From Kutzneria sp. CA-103260 (GTDB lineage: Bacteria; Actinomycetota; Actinomycetes; Mycobacteriales; Pseudonocardiaceae): DNA of 64,000 bases. This document shows positions 18,063-25,405 of the stretch, in pieces. The stretch's first letter is position 1. The number at the start of each line of letters is the position of its first letter. The position numbers were made by a program, and so were the translations under genes. The stretch lies in contig NZ_CP073318.1 in NCBI RefSeq assembly GCF_018263855.1, positions 5,146,001 to 5,210,000 of the forward strand, written 5' to 3'. The notes under the pieces are model-generated. The model did no database searches. It saw only the letters and a list, made by a program, of their open reading frames with translations, and had not been told where the DNA came from.

Positions 18063-19000
18063 GAAGCACCTCCCCCGAGCTGGTTGAAGATCCGCGAGTA
18101 GGCGTAGCCGGCGGCCTTGTCGTAGCTGGCGACCTCCCAGAAGGCCAGCAGCTGCAAGCCGTTGGTCTGGGCGAAGTTCTCCAGGGTGGACGCGTCGTCC
18201 TGGCCGAAGTACTCGTTGTCGTCGTTCTGCCCGGCGATCGGCGTAATGCCGATCCGGCCGTACGCCTCCGACTGGGAGATGCCGTAGAGCCCGGCGAGCT
18301 CGTTGCTGGTGGCCTGGGCTGCCGAGATCCCGTCGTTGAGCGGGCTCTCGCCGTCACCGAAATCCATGGCCATGATGTCCACGGCGCTGACGTTCACGCC
18401 TTGCGACTTGGCGTCCTGCAGCACGGCCATCTCCCCGTCACGCAGGCCGACGCCCGGGGACACGCCGAGGGTGTAGTCCACCTGCACGGCTGGGTTCTGC
18501 TGCTGCAACGCGGCCAGCGCCTGGTTGCGGCGCTGGTTGGCGGCGGGGTCGTTCAGGGTGTTGCCCTCGATGTCGAAGTCCAGCCGGGTGACGCCGTAGG
18601 TGTCGACGATGTTCGCGTAGGCGGCGGTCAGGTCCGGCACCGAGGTGCAGGTCTGGGCCAGCTCGCCGCCTTCCGCGCCGCCGAACGAGATGATCACGTC
18701 GCCGCCGACCGACTGGAGATCCTTGATCTGCTGGGCGAAGGAGCCGACGGGCGCGCCGCCGGCTTCCCACTGGGCGGTGCAGCCGTTCTGCGGGATCAGG
18801 AACGCCAGGGTGTAGTGGTTGGTGCCGGTGGCCTGCATGTCCTCGGCCATCAGGCCGGCGGTGGAGTCGCTGAGTTCCAGGTAGGGCGCGGCGAAGTGGG
18901 CCGGCAGGGCGACGGGCGCGGCGTGTGCGGCGGGGGCGAGACCGAACAGTGCGGCCGCGACCGCGCCGGCACTGAGCATTGTGCTGCGTGTGCAGGGCAT
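18059..19000 (-). CDS. Secreted GH18 chitinase
   Basis: This 313-aa exported GH18 enzyme has a signal peptide over residues 1-28 and the catalytic DFDIE (DxDxE) motif at 141-145, with Glu145 the acid/base. The SFGGAEG strand motif is near 105. The short domain without an insertion resembles the single-domain Streptomyces-type chitinases, and the sequence has no binding module. ATG 19000 has GGAGAG five bases upstream; the frame is open further up but only mirrors the GH55 gene tail. It lies 44 bases after GH55 and overlaps GH19. Confidence 0.93.
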   Translation of the reverse strand: MPCTRSTMLSAGAVAAALFGLAPAAHAAPVALPAHFAAPYLELSDSTAGLMAEDMQATGTNHYTLAFLIPQNGCTAQWEAGGAPVGSFAQQIKDLQSVGGDVIISFGGAEGGELAQTCTSVPDLTAAYANIVDTYGVTRLDFDIEGNTLNDPAANQRRNQALAALQQQNPAVQVDYTLGVSPGVGLRDGEMAVLQDAKSQGVNVSAVDIMAMDFGDGESPLNDGISAAQATSNELAGLYGISQSEAYGRIGITPIAGQNDDNEYFGQDDASTLENFAQTNGLQLLAFWEVASYDKAAGYAYSRIFNQLGGGAS

Positions 19001-19044
19001 GTGTGCTCTCCAGTGAGCGCAGGGATGGTGCGGGAACACGCGAC

Positions 19045-20772
19045 TTACGGGTAGTTGGCCAGCTTGGCCACGGTGTTGCCGGAGTTCACCGAGCCGCCGG
19101 CGTCGTTGATGATGTTGTTGATCGTCCCGGTGCCGCCGAGCGAAACCGTGACGAGGTCGTGGAAACTCACGCCCGCGGTGTTCGGCGCCTCGAAGGCGCG
19201 ATCGGCCACGACACCGGGATTGGTGCTGAAGTAGCAGTAGCTGCCCAGCCCCCACGCCTGGTGGTCGGTGACGTTGTCGGCGACCTTGTAGGCGGCGTAA
19301 CCGTTTCCGTCGCCGCGCCAGGTGCCCTGGTCCGGCACGTCGTAGGGCATCTCGTTCTGGAAGAAGTAGGTGCGGCCGCCGTTGCCGTTCCAGACCACCT
19401 GGTACTGCTGGAAGTGCTCGACCGCCAGCCCGTAGGCGGTGACGTTGTCGCCGTTGACGACCACGCCGTTGGCCGCGGTGTTGTCGTACCAGCCGACGCC
19501 GTCACCGTGGTCGGCCCGCCAGATCCAGGTGTCGTCGGTGATCACGTTGTTGCTGTTGACCACCAGTGCCTGGTTCACCTTGCCGACCCCGGCCCCGCCG
19601 ACGCGGAAGAAGACGTCCGACAGCGTCGTCGGGTCGCTGCTGTGGTCGGCGCTCGACCCGTTCGGGCCCACCGCCAACAGCTGCTGGGAGCTGGTCTGTC
19701 CGGCGTCGAAGAGCAGGCCGGCGATCGACACACCGTTCACGTCGTCGACTGACATCGCCGCGTTGCCGTTGTCCGGCGTCAGGGTGGCCAGCCCGAGGCC
19801 GAGCACGACGGTGTCCGCCCGGGTCACGTGGATCTCGCTGCCCAGGTGGTAGACGCCCGGCGTGAACAGCAGGTTCTGGCCGGACGCGAGGGCCCCGTTG
19901 ATCGTGTCGGCGGTGTCGCCGGGCTTGGCGATGTAGAACTTGCTGATCGGCAGGGACGTGCCCGGCGCGTTGCCGCCGCCCCACGTCGGGCCGGCGGAGT
20001 TGGTCCGCAGTGCCGGCACGAACACCTGGTAGTTGCCCGAGTCGTCGATGTACAGGAACGGCTTCTCGCGCACCACCGGCGTCTGGTCCACGGTGGTGTC
20101 GGGCGGGTCGGGGAAGGACTGCGCCGGGGCGTTCTGCGCGCCGACGAAGACCATGTTCCAGTTGGCCCCGTCCCAACTGCCCCACGAGGTGTTGCGGGAG
20201 ATCCACTGCTGCTGCGAGCCCGAGCGGACCTGGCCGGTCACGTTCGAGTCGGCCAGGAACCCGCCGCTCGAGTAGCCGCTGTCGGAGAGCTGGAGGTCGC
20301 CGTGGATGTCCACTCGGCGCATCGGCGAGGCCTGCGACACCGCCCAGGTGTCGGTGCCGCCGGACGGATTCACGGCGAGGTTCTCCGCGCTGCGCCAGAA
20401 GTTGACCAGCGCGCCGCCGCCCTGGTCCTGGACGTGCACGGCGCCGTTGATGGTGACGTCATCGGGGTTTCGCCCCAGCCCCAGCACCTGCGTGTAGTAG
20501 CCGACGTTCACGTCGTTGCTGTAGGTGCCGGGCTTGAACAGCACGGCGTAGCGGTCGCCGCCGAACTCGTTGCCCACCTGCTGGTTGGAGATCGCGTCGA
20601 GCTGGGACTGGATGTCCGACGAGGACATCGACGGGTCGAAGACCTTCACGTTGGGGCCGAAATCGGGCGCGTCGCTCGGATTCGCGGCGTGCGCGGCCGG
20701 CGCGGCGACGAGCGCGGTCAGCACCGAGCCCGACAGCGTGATCGTCAACAGCTTGCGTTGCCATGTCCGCAA
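19045..20772 (-). CDS. Secreted GH55-type exo-beta-1,3-glucanase
   Basis: This 575-aa exported protein matches the bacterial GH55 laminarinases, which are twin right-handed beta-helices; such sequences are often mislabelled adenylyl cyclase or coagulation factor proteins. Two Glu residues, Glu452 (VEHFQQ) and Glu474 (QNEMPYD), are 22 residues apart. As I recall, the catalytic pair of the studied Streptomyces enzyme (Glu480/Glu502) has the same spacing. The start is TTG 20772 with AGGAGG eight bases upstream, giving a clean signal peptide MRTWQRK...AHA. Substrate by family: laminarin and fungal beta-1,3-glucan. Confidence 0.85.
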   Translation of the reverse strand: MRTWQRKLLTITLSGSVLTALVAAPAAHAANPSDAPDFGPNVKVFDPSMSSSDIQSQLDAISNQQVGNEFGGDRYAVLFKPGTYSNDVNVGYYTQVLGLGRNPDDVTINGAVHVQDQGGGALVNFWRSAENLAVNPSGGTDTWAVSQASPMRRVDIHGDLQLSDSGYSSGGFLADSNVTGQVRSGSQQQWISRNTSWGSWDGANWNMVFVGAQNAPAQSFPDPPDTTVDQTPVVREKPFLYIDDSGNYQVFVPALRTNSAGPTWGGGNAPGTSLPISKFYIAKPGDTADTINGALASGQNLLFTPGVYHLGSEIHVTRADTVVLGLGLATLTPDNGNAAMSVDDVNGVSIAGLLFDAGQTSSQQLLAVGPNGSSADHSSDPTTLSDVFFRVGGAGVGKVNQALVVNSNNVITDDTWIWRADHGDGVGWYDNTAANGVVVNGDNVTAYGLAVEHFQQYQVVWNGNGGRTYFFQNEMPYDVPDQGTWRGDGNGYAAYKVADNVTDHQAWGLGSYCYFSTNPGVVADRAFEAPNTAGVSFHDLVTVSLGGTGTINNIINDAGGSVNSGNTVAKLANYP

Positions 20773-20864
20773 CGGACATTCCTCCTCTGGTTTCCGGCAC
20801 GTCGCCCACACAGGGCACAGCCGCGCGGGCGACGCGCGCAGACTTCGGGTGTTCGACGGTCAGA

Positions 20865-21746
20865 TCAGCGGTGCGCCGCGCCGTCGCCGGTCGTCACGTG
20901 CACGTAGTCCACGACGAGCTGCTGCGGGAACTGCGTGCTGTCGTCCGGGTCGCCCGGCCAGTCACCGCCCACGGCGAGGTTGAGAATGATGTAGAAGGGG
21001 TGGTCGAACACCCACTGGTTGCCGCCGGCGTCGGCCGGAGTCCGTGTCTCGTACACGTTTCCGTCGACCGACCAGCTGATCGAGTCCGGCGACCAGTCCA
21101 CCGCGTAGGTGTGGAAGTCGTCGGCGAAGACCGGCCCGCTGTAGGCGCCGCCGAGGCCGTTGGAGCCGGAGTAGCCGGGGCCGTGGATGGTGCCGTGCAC
21201 GGTGTTCGGCTCGAAGCCGACGTTCTCCATGATGTCCAGCTCGCCGCACTGCGGCCAGCCGACGTCCCCGATGTTGTCGCCGAGCAGCCAGAACGCGGGC
21301 CACATGCCCTGTCCGCGGGGGATCTTCATGCGGGCCTCGAAGTGCCCGTAGGCCTGGGTGAACTGGCCGGCCGTGGACAGTCGGGCCGAGGTGTACTCAC
21401 ACGGCCCGTACCAACACTGGTAATTGCCGGGATTTTCCTTTTTGGCGGTGATGACGAGGTTGCCCTGTCCGTCCATCGCCGCGTTGTCGGCGCCGGACGT
21501 GTACCACTCGCGTTCGTAGTTGTTGACGTTGTCGCCGGTCTCGAAGTGCCATTTGCCCAGGTCGACACCGGCGCCCGCGGGGCCGTCGAAGTCGTCGGAG
21601 AAGGTCGTGCCGTGGGGCGTGACCGCGGCGGAGGAGGCTGTCGCCGGGCCGGCCCCGACAGTGGCGAGCGTGGCCGTGAGCAGGGCCGCGAGGCACGCTC
21701 GGGTGTGGATTCGACGTGATCGCCGCAGGGTAGGCGTCACAGTCAT
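20865..21746 (-). CDS. Secreted GH16 endo-beta-1,3-glucanase (laminarinase-like)
   Basis: This 293-aa exported enzyme has a signal peptide in the first 38 or so residues and then a GH16 jelly-roll domain. The catalytic ELDIME motif is at residues 169-174 (nucleophile Glu169, acid/base Glu174). MWPAFWLL precedes it and WSVDG follows. The extra residue in the ExDxxE motif is typical of laminarinase-type GH16. ATG 21746 has GAGAGG five bases upstream. It is the promoter-proximal gene of the four-gene fungal-wall hydrolase operon, 92 bases ahead of GH55. Confidence 0.94.
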   Translation of the reverse strand: MTVTPTLRRSRRIHTRACLAALLTATLATVGAGPATASSAAVTPHGTTFSDDFDGPAGAGVDLGKWHFETGDNVNNYEREWYTSGADNAAMDGQGNLVITAKKENPGNYQCWYGPCEYTSARLSTAGQFTQAYGHFEARMKIPRGQGMWPAFWLLGDNIGDVGWPQCGELDIMENVGFEPNTVHGTIHGPGYSGSNGLGGAYSGPVFADDFHTYAVDWSPDSISWSVDGNVYETRTPADAGGNQWVFDHPFYIILNLAVGGDWPGDPDDSTQFPQQLVVDYVHVTTGDGAAHR

Positions 21747-21818
21747 GATCACCTCTCAGTTCTCGGTTCTCGAAGCTCCCTCATGATCGTTAGCTGACGG
21801 CGGTATCCAGGAGTATCC

Positions 21819-21832
21819 GAGGTCTAGACCAG
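21819..21832. promoter_or_regulatory. DasR-type palindrome (dre-like) upstream of the hydrolase operon
   Basis: The perfect palindrome GGTCTAGACC (21821-21830), extended as GAGGTCTAGACCAG, matches the core of the Streptomyces DasR responsive element ACTGGTCTAGACCACT. DasR is the GntR-family repressor of chitin and N-acetylglucosamine genes. The site is about 75 bases upstream of the GH16 start. Confidence 0.7.
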
Positions 21833-21871
21833 CAAGGCAAGGTTTAATCTCGACTTGGAGTAAGTCGCGCG

Positions 21872-21883
21872 GTAAGCGCTTGC
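21872..21883. promoter_or_regulatory. LacI-type operator candidate (GTAAGCGCTTGC)
   Basis: A palindromic AAGCGCTT core (21874-21881) with the central CG of LacI-family sugar-repressor sites lies 50 bases upstream of the DasR-like site. It could bind a CebR/BglR-type repressor that senses beta-glucan oligosaccharides. This is inference from motif shape only. Confidence 0.45.
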
Positions 21884-21940
21884 AGGGAGTACCTTGCCGG
21901 GTCGCGCGCCGGTCCACCCGATCGCCGAAGTTAAGAATGT

Positions 21941-21969
21941 TTGACACGATGTCTGGTCTTCTTTACATT
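21941..21969 (+). promoter_or_regulatory. Consensus sigma-70-type promoter of the membrane/XRE/oxidoreductase operon
   Basis: TTGACA (21941-21946), a 17-base spacer and TACATT (21964-21969) give a near-consensus housekeeping promoter. Its expected start is near 21976, about 23 bases before the first GTG. A small palindrome GACA-CGA-TGTC overlaps the -35 box and could be where the XRE protein acts. Confidence 0.75.
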
Positions 21970-21998
21970 CGACCGTGTCGACCAGGGAGGGCGGAATC

Positions 21999-22424
21999 GT
22001 GGCGTACGAAGAGAAGCGCGCGTGGATCATGCTGGTGGTGTCGGCGGTGAGCTACGCGGTGTACGCGGCGCTGGTGGTGAGCAGATCGGCGACAAGACCG
22101 CTGTGGGAGGTGCCGTACGCGACGACGCTGCTGTGGGTCGTGGGGACGTCGATCGTGGCCTCGATCGTGCTGAACATCGCCGCCTCGATCGGGTCGCCGG
22201 GAGATCGGCGGGCCGACCAGCGGGACCGCGAGATCGGCCGCTTCGGCGACCGGATCGGGCAGTCGTTCGTGGTGGTCGGCGCGGTACTGGCGATGCTGCT
22301 GGCCATGTTCGAGGTCGGCGACTTCTGGATCGCCAACGTCATCTATCTGGGATTCACGCTGTCGGCGGTGCTGGGCTCGGCGGCGCGGATCATCGGCTAC
22401 CGCAAGGGGTACCACGCGTGGTGA
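21999..22424 (+). CDS. Four-helix membrane protein of unknown function
   Basis: This 141-aa protein has four predicted membrane segments, at about residues 12-30, 42-62, 85-105 and 112-130. A charged cytosolic loop (DRRADQRDREIGR) lies between the second and third. It resembles small DUF2178-like membrane proteins usually paired with a tiny XRE regulator. GTG 21999 has AGGGAGG eight bases upstream and is preferred over GTG 21975. It overlaps the XRE gene by four bases. No enzymatic function is apparent. Confidence 0.75.
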   Translation: MAYEEKRAWIMLVVSAVSYAVYAALVVSRSATRPLWEVPYATTLLWVVGTSIVASIVLNIAASIGSPGDRRADQRDREIGRFGDRIGQSFVVVGAVLAMLLAMFEVGDFWIANVIYLGFTLSAVLGSAARIIGYRKGYHAW

Positions 22425-22645
22425 AGCCGACCAGGGTGACGAACTCGATCCGGGCGCTGCGGTTCGCCGCCGACGAGATGACGCAGGCGGAGCTGGCCGA
22501 CCGGATCGGGGTCACCCGGCAGACGGTGCTCGCGATCGAGCAGGGCAAGTACTCGCCCTCGCTGGAGATGGCCTTCCAGATCGCCCGCGTGTTCCAGGTC
22601 CCGCTCGACGACGTCTTCCAGTATCCGGAGGGAGAATCCCCGTGA
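22421..22645 (+). CDS. Small XRE-family regulator (YgzD-like)
   Basis: This 74-aa protein is almost entirely a helix-turn-helix domain: MTQAELADRIGVTRQTVLAIEQG at residues 20-42, followed by PSLEMAFQIARVF and a short acidic tail. Such mini-regulators usually control the operon with their membrane partner. GTG 22421 overlaps the previous stop; another GTG directly before it is possible. Its TGA overlaps the next GTG by four bases, so three genes are coupled. Confidence 0.88.
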   Translation: MKPTRVTNSIRALRFAADEMTQAELADRIGVTRQTVLAIEQGKYSPSLEMAFQIARVFQVPLDDVFQYPEGESP

Positions 22646-23601
22646 AGGCAATCGTTCGCGACCGCTACGGCCCGCTGGACACGCTCCGGCTCGACGACCT
22701 CGACCGGCCGGTCCCCAGCCCCGGCGAGGTGCTGGTCCGGGTGCGGGCGGCCGGCGTCGACCCGGGCATCTGGCATCTGGTCACCGGCACGCCGTACCTG
22801 ATCCGGCTGATGGGTTTCGGCTTGACCAGACCGAAAAGACCGGTGCCCGGCCTCGATCTCGCCGGCATTGTCGAGGAGATCGGCCCGGGCGTCACCAGCC
22901 TCCGCCCCGGCGACGAGGTTTTCGGCACCGCCGACGGCTCGTTCGCCGAGTACGTCACCGTCAAGGCGACAAGGGTCGTGCCCAAGCCGGCCGGCCTCAC
23001 TTTCGAGCAGGCGGCGGCGATTCCGGTCTCAGCCTGCACCGCGCTGCAGGCCACCGCCACCGTCCACTCCGGACAGCGGGTGCTGGTCATCGGCGCCGGC
23101 GGCGGGGTCGGTGCGTACGCCGTCCAGATGGCCAAGGCCCGCGGCGCGGAAATCACCGGCGTCTGCAGTGCGACGAAGGCGGACTTCGTTCGCGGTATCG
23201 GTGCCAAGTCCGTCATTGACTACACGCGGGAAGCCATCACCGGCCGGTACGACGTCATCCTCGACACCGCCGGCAACCGCCCGCTTTCCCTGCTGCGCCA
23301 ACACCTCACACCCAGGGGCACGCTGGTCCTGGTCGGCAGCGAGGGCGGTGGCAAGGTCATCGGCGGCGGCGTGGCCCGCACCCTGCGCGCCGTCCTGCTC
23401 TCCCCCTTCATCAGCCAGAGGCTCACCGGGCTGTTCGCCTCCGCCGAGCGCACCGCGGACCTGCTGACGCTCCGGGAACTGGTCGAGGACGGCCGCCTCA
23501 AGCCGGTCCTTGACCGCGTTTTTCCGCTCAGCGAAGCCGTTTCCGCGATCAGCTACGTGCAACGCGGCCAAGCCCGTGGCAAGGTCGTCGTGAGGGTGTA
23601 A
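22642..23601 (+). CDS. Zinc-free quinone oxidoreductase (MDR family)
   Basis: This 319-aa medium-chain dehydrogenase/reductase has a GroES-like N-terminal domain and a Rossmann domain with VLVIGAGGGVGAYAVQMAK near residues 150-168. Catalytic zinc ligands are absent, so it is grouped with NADPH quinone reductases and enone reductases rather than alcohol dehydrogenases. GTG 22642 overlaps the XRE stop. Being third in an XRE-controlled operon suggests a role in electrophile or redox stress; this is inference. Confidence 0.87.
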   Translation: MKAIVRDRYGPLDTLRLDDLDRPVPSPGEVLVRVRAAGVDPGIWHLVTGTPYLIRLMGFGLTRPKRPVPGLDLAGIVEEIGPGVTSLRPGDEVFGTADGSFAEYVTVKATRVVPKPAGLTFEQAAAIPVSACTALQATATVHSGQRVLVIGAGGGVGAYAVQMAKARGAEITGVCSATKADFVRGIGAKSVIDYTREAITGRYDVILDTAGNRPLSLLRQHLTPRGTLVLVGSEGGGKVIGGGVARTLRAVLLSPFISQRLTGLFASAERTADLLTLRELVEDGRLKPVLDRVFPLSEAVSAISYVQRGQARGKVVVRV

Positions 23602-23780
23602 GGTGAGCGAAGGCGTGGCCCACGCCCAACCTCCACGAGCCGGCCCCAGCCCGGCTCCCCGCGGAGGCAAAGGGACTTCCTGTCTCGGGTCGTCGTCCGA
23701 AGCCGTCCGTTCCGGACACGCGCGTCGCTGGGGGATCGCCGGTTCGGGACGTGGAAGGCCGAAGACGTGGCAGCCCAGAT

Positions 23781-24737
23781 ATGACTAGACAGGGCAACTT
23801 CAAGCGCCGGGTCAGAGCCCGTGCGGCCAAGACCGGGCAGTCCTACACGACCGCGCTTCGGCACTTCCGTCGGACACCGGGAGACGACGAGATGCCGAAG
23901 ACCAAGACGCTGCGGCTGGCCACGGCCAGGACCACGCTGCGGCAGGATCCACGCGACGCCGGCCTGCTGCGGGACAGCGGGCAGGAGATCCGCCGGCTGA
24001 TGCGCGACGCGTACGCCGCCGGCGCGCGGCTGGTGGTGTTCCCCGAGGGGGCCACCTGCTCGCCGCACAAGCGAGTCATGTCGGCCGACCCGAACCTGGT
24101 CGGCCCGGCCGATTGGAGCCTGGTCGACTGGGCGGTGTTGCGCGAGGAGCTGGACCGGATCGCCGACCTGGCCAAGGAACTGGGGCTGTGGACGGTGCTC
24201 GGCTCGGTGCACCGGCTGACTCCGCCGCACCGCCCGCACAACAGTCTGTACGTGCTGTCGGACAAGGGAGAGGTGATCACCCGCTACGACGAGCGGATGC
24301 TGTCCAACACCAAGGTCAGCTTCATGTACACGCCCGGCGCCGCGCCGGTCACCTTCGAGGTCGACGGTGTGCGGATCGGCCTGGCGCTGGGCATGGAGGC
24401 CCACTTCCCGGAGCTGTTCCAGGAGTACGAGCGGCTGGACGTGGACGCCGTGCTGTACGCGACGGCCGCGCCGACCGCCGTGTTCGCCACCGAGGCCCAG
24501 TCCCACGCCGCGACCAACAGCTTCTGGGTCGGCTACGCCTCCGACGTGTGCTCGGGCGTCATCTCGCCCGATGGGGAGTGGGTGGCCCGCACCGACGACG
24601 GTCCGCTCGCCGTGGCCGATCTCGACGGCAACGCCGAGAACCTGGCCCGGCCGTGGCGGCGGACCGCCCGCGGCGGCATCTACGAGTTGCACATCATCCG
24701 GGACGATCCACGCAGTGCGGCCCGGACCGGCTTCTAG
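23781..24737 (+). CDS. Nitrilase-superfamily protein without the catalytic Cys
   Basis: This 318-aa protein has the carbon-nitrogen hydrolase fold. The Glu is in VVFPEG near residue 88, and a SNTKVS Lys segment is near 180. Where active members have an xCxExxFPEL nucleophile motif, it reads LGMEAHFPEL, with Gly204 in place of Cys. The Lys of the usual YDK motif is also Glu (YDER). A basic 35-residue N-terminal extension (FKRRVRARAAKTGQSYTTA) is shared with other actinobacterial proteins. ATG 23781 starts that extension. It is probably a non-catalytic or altered-chemistry member. Confidence 0.75.
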   Translation: MTRQGNFKRRVRARAAKTGQSYTTALRHFRRTPGDDEMPKTKTLRLATARTTLRQDPRDAGLLRDSGQEIRRLMRDAYAAGARLVVFPEGATCSPHKRVMSADPNLVGPADWSLVDWAVLREELDRIADLAKELGLWTVLGSVHRLTPPHRPHNSLYVLSDKGEVITRYDERMLSNTKVSFMYTPGAAPVTFEVDGVRIGLALGMEAHFPELFQEYERLDVDAVLYATAAPTAVFATEAQSHAATNSFWVGYASDVCSGVISPDGEWVARTDDGPLAVADLDGNAENLARPWRRTARGGIYELHIIRDDPRSAARTGF

Positions 24738-24760
24738 CCGGGTTCTTGTAATCGGGTAGG

Positions 24761-24794
24761 AGACGCCCGTCGACCGTCAGCTCGGCGGGCGTCT
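24761..24794. terminator. Bidirectional hairpin between convergent genes
   Basis: AGACGCCCG (24761-24769) pairs with CGGGCGTCT (24786-24794). It lies between the stops of the nitrilase-like (+) and ArsR (-) genes and could serve both. Confidence 0.5.
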
Positions 24795-24835
24795 CGTGCC
24801 ACGCCGAGACGTCCAGGTCGATGTGGTTCGAGAGG

Positions 24836-25351
24836 TCAGTCGGCCAGGCGGTGCAGGACGATGATGCCGCCGTGGGCGGGTTGGTCCAGGCGGTCCGAAT
24901 CCGTGGTGGTGTATTCGTCCAGCAGGGCCATGAGGCGCTGGTCGAGTTCGGCGGCGGCCTCGGGTGAGAGGTGCAGGGCGAACCGGACGAAGGTGCGGAC
25001 CGCCGACGGGCCGGCGGCGCGCAGCTCTTCCTGGAGCGCCTCGACGGGGGCGAAGGCGGCGTCGGCGCCGGTGCCCGGTGGATCGTCGAGCCACCAGGAG
25101 CGGGCCTTGGCCCGATAGGGCTTCTCCAGGGCGCCGGAGTCGCCGGCCCGCACGGGCGCGGGCTCCAGCAGGCCGGCGGCCACGAGCTGCCGCACGTGGT
25201 AGAGCACGGTGCCGGGGTCCCGGTCGAGCCGTTCGGCGAGCTGCTTGTTGGTGAGCTCGGCCTGCCAGCACAGCCGCAGAATGCGCAGCCGCAGCGGATG
25301 GGCCAGGGCCTTGGCCTCACGCTCGGAGGCGTCGCGGTGCGGCAGAGCCAT
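24836..25351 (-). CDS. ArsR-type winged-helix regulator
   Basis: This 171-aa protein has an N-terminal winged helix (about residues 10-75): ALAHPLRLRILRL, then ELTNKQLAERL, then DPGTVLYHVRQLVAAGLLE. A C-terminal helical domain may bind a ligand. No metal-binding Cys cluster is present, so a metal sensor is unlikely. It is divergent from an MFS exporter with only 54 bases between starts. The inverted repeat in that gap makes it the obvious regulator of the pump and of itself. Confidence 0.85.
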   Translation of the reverse strand: MALPHRDASEREAKALAHPLRLRILRLCWQAELTNKQLAERLDRDPGTVLYHVRQLVAAGLLEPAPVRAGDSGALEKPYRAKARSWWLDDPPGTGADAAFAPVEALQEELRAAGPSAVRTFVRFALHLSPEAAAELDQRLMALLDEYTTTDSDRLDQPAHGGIIVLHRLAD

Positions 25352-25367
25352 GCGAAAAGGCTACATC

Positions 25368-25403
25368 GATGGAGTTTTCTCAATCGATGGGTGATACTCC
25401 ATC
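25368..25403. promoter_or_regulatory. Shared ArsR/MFS operator candidate
   Basis: GATGGAGT (25368-25375) and ACTCCATC (25396-25403) form a perfect inverted repeat with a 20-base centre. An ATCGATGG motif occurs twice as a direct repeat in the same 54-base gap. The repeat ends two bases before the MFS start codon, so binding would block its translation-proximal region or promoter. Confidence 0.5.
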
Positions 25404-25405
25404 AG

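Noticed and set aside
19045..20772. Adenylyl cyclase or coagulation-factor annotation often attached to such sequences
   Set aside because: No cyclase or F5/8 domain features are visible; the beta-helix layout, secretion signal, Glu pair and operon context fit GH55.
22642..23601. Zinc alcohol dehydrogenase
   Set aside because: The catalytic and structural zinc ligands are absent, so quinone-oxidoreductase type was preferred.
23602..23780. Possible small gene or RNA between the oxidoreductase and nitrilase-like genes
   Set aside because: Short open frames here lack ribosome binding sites and recognisable content; no convincing hairpin or promoter seen.
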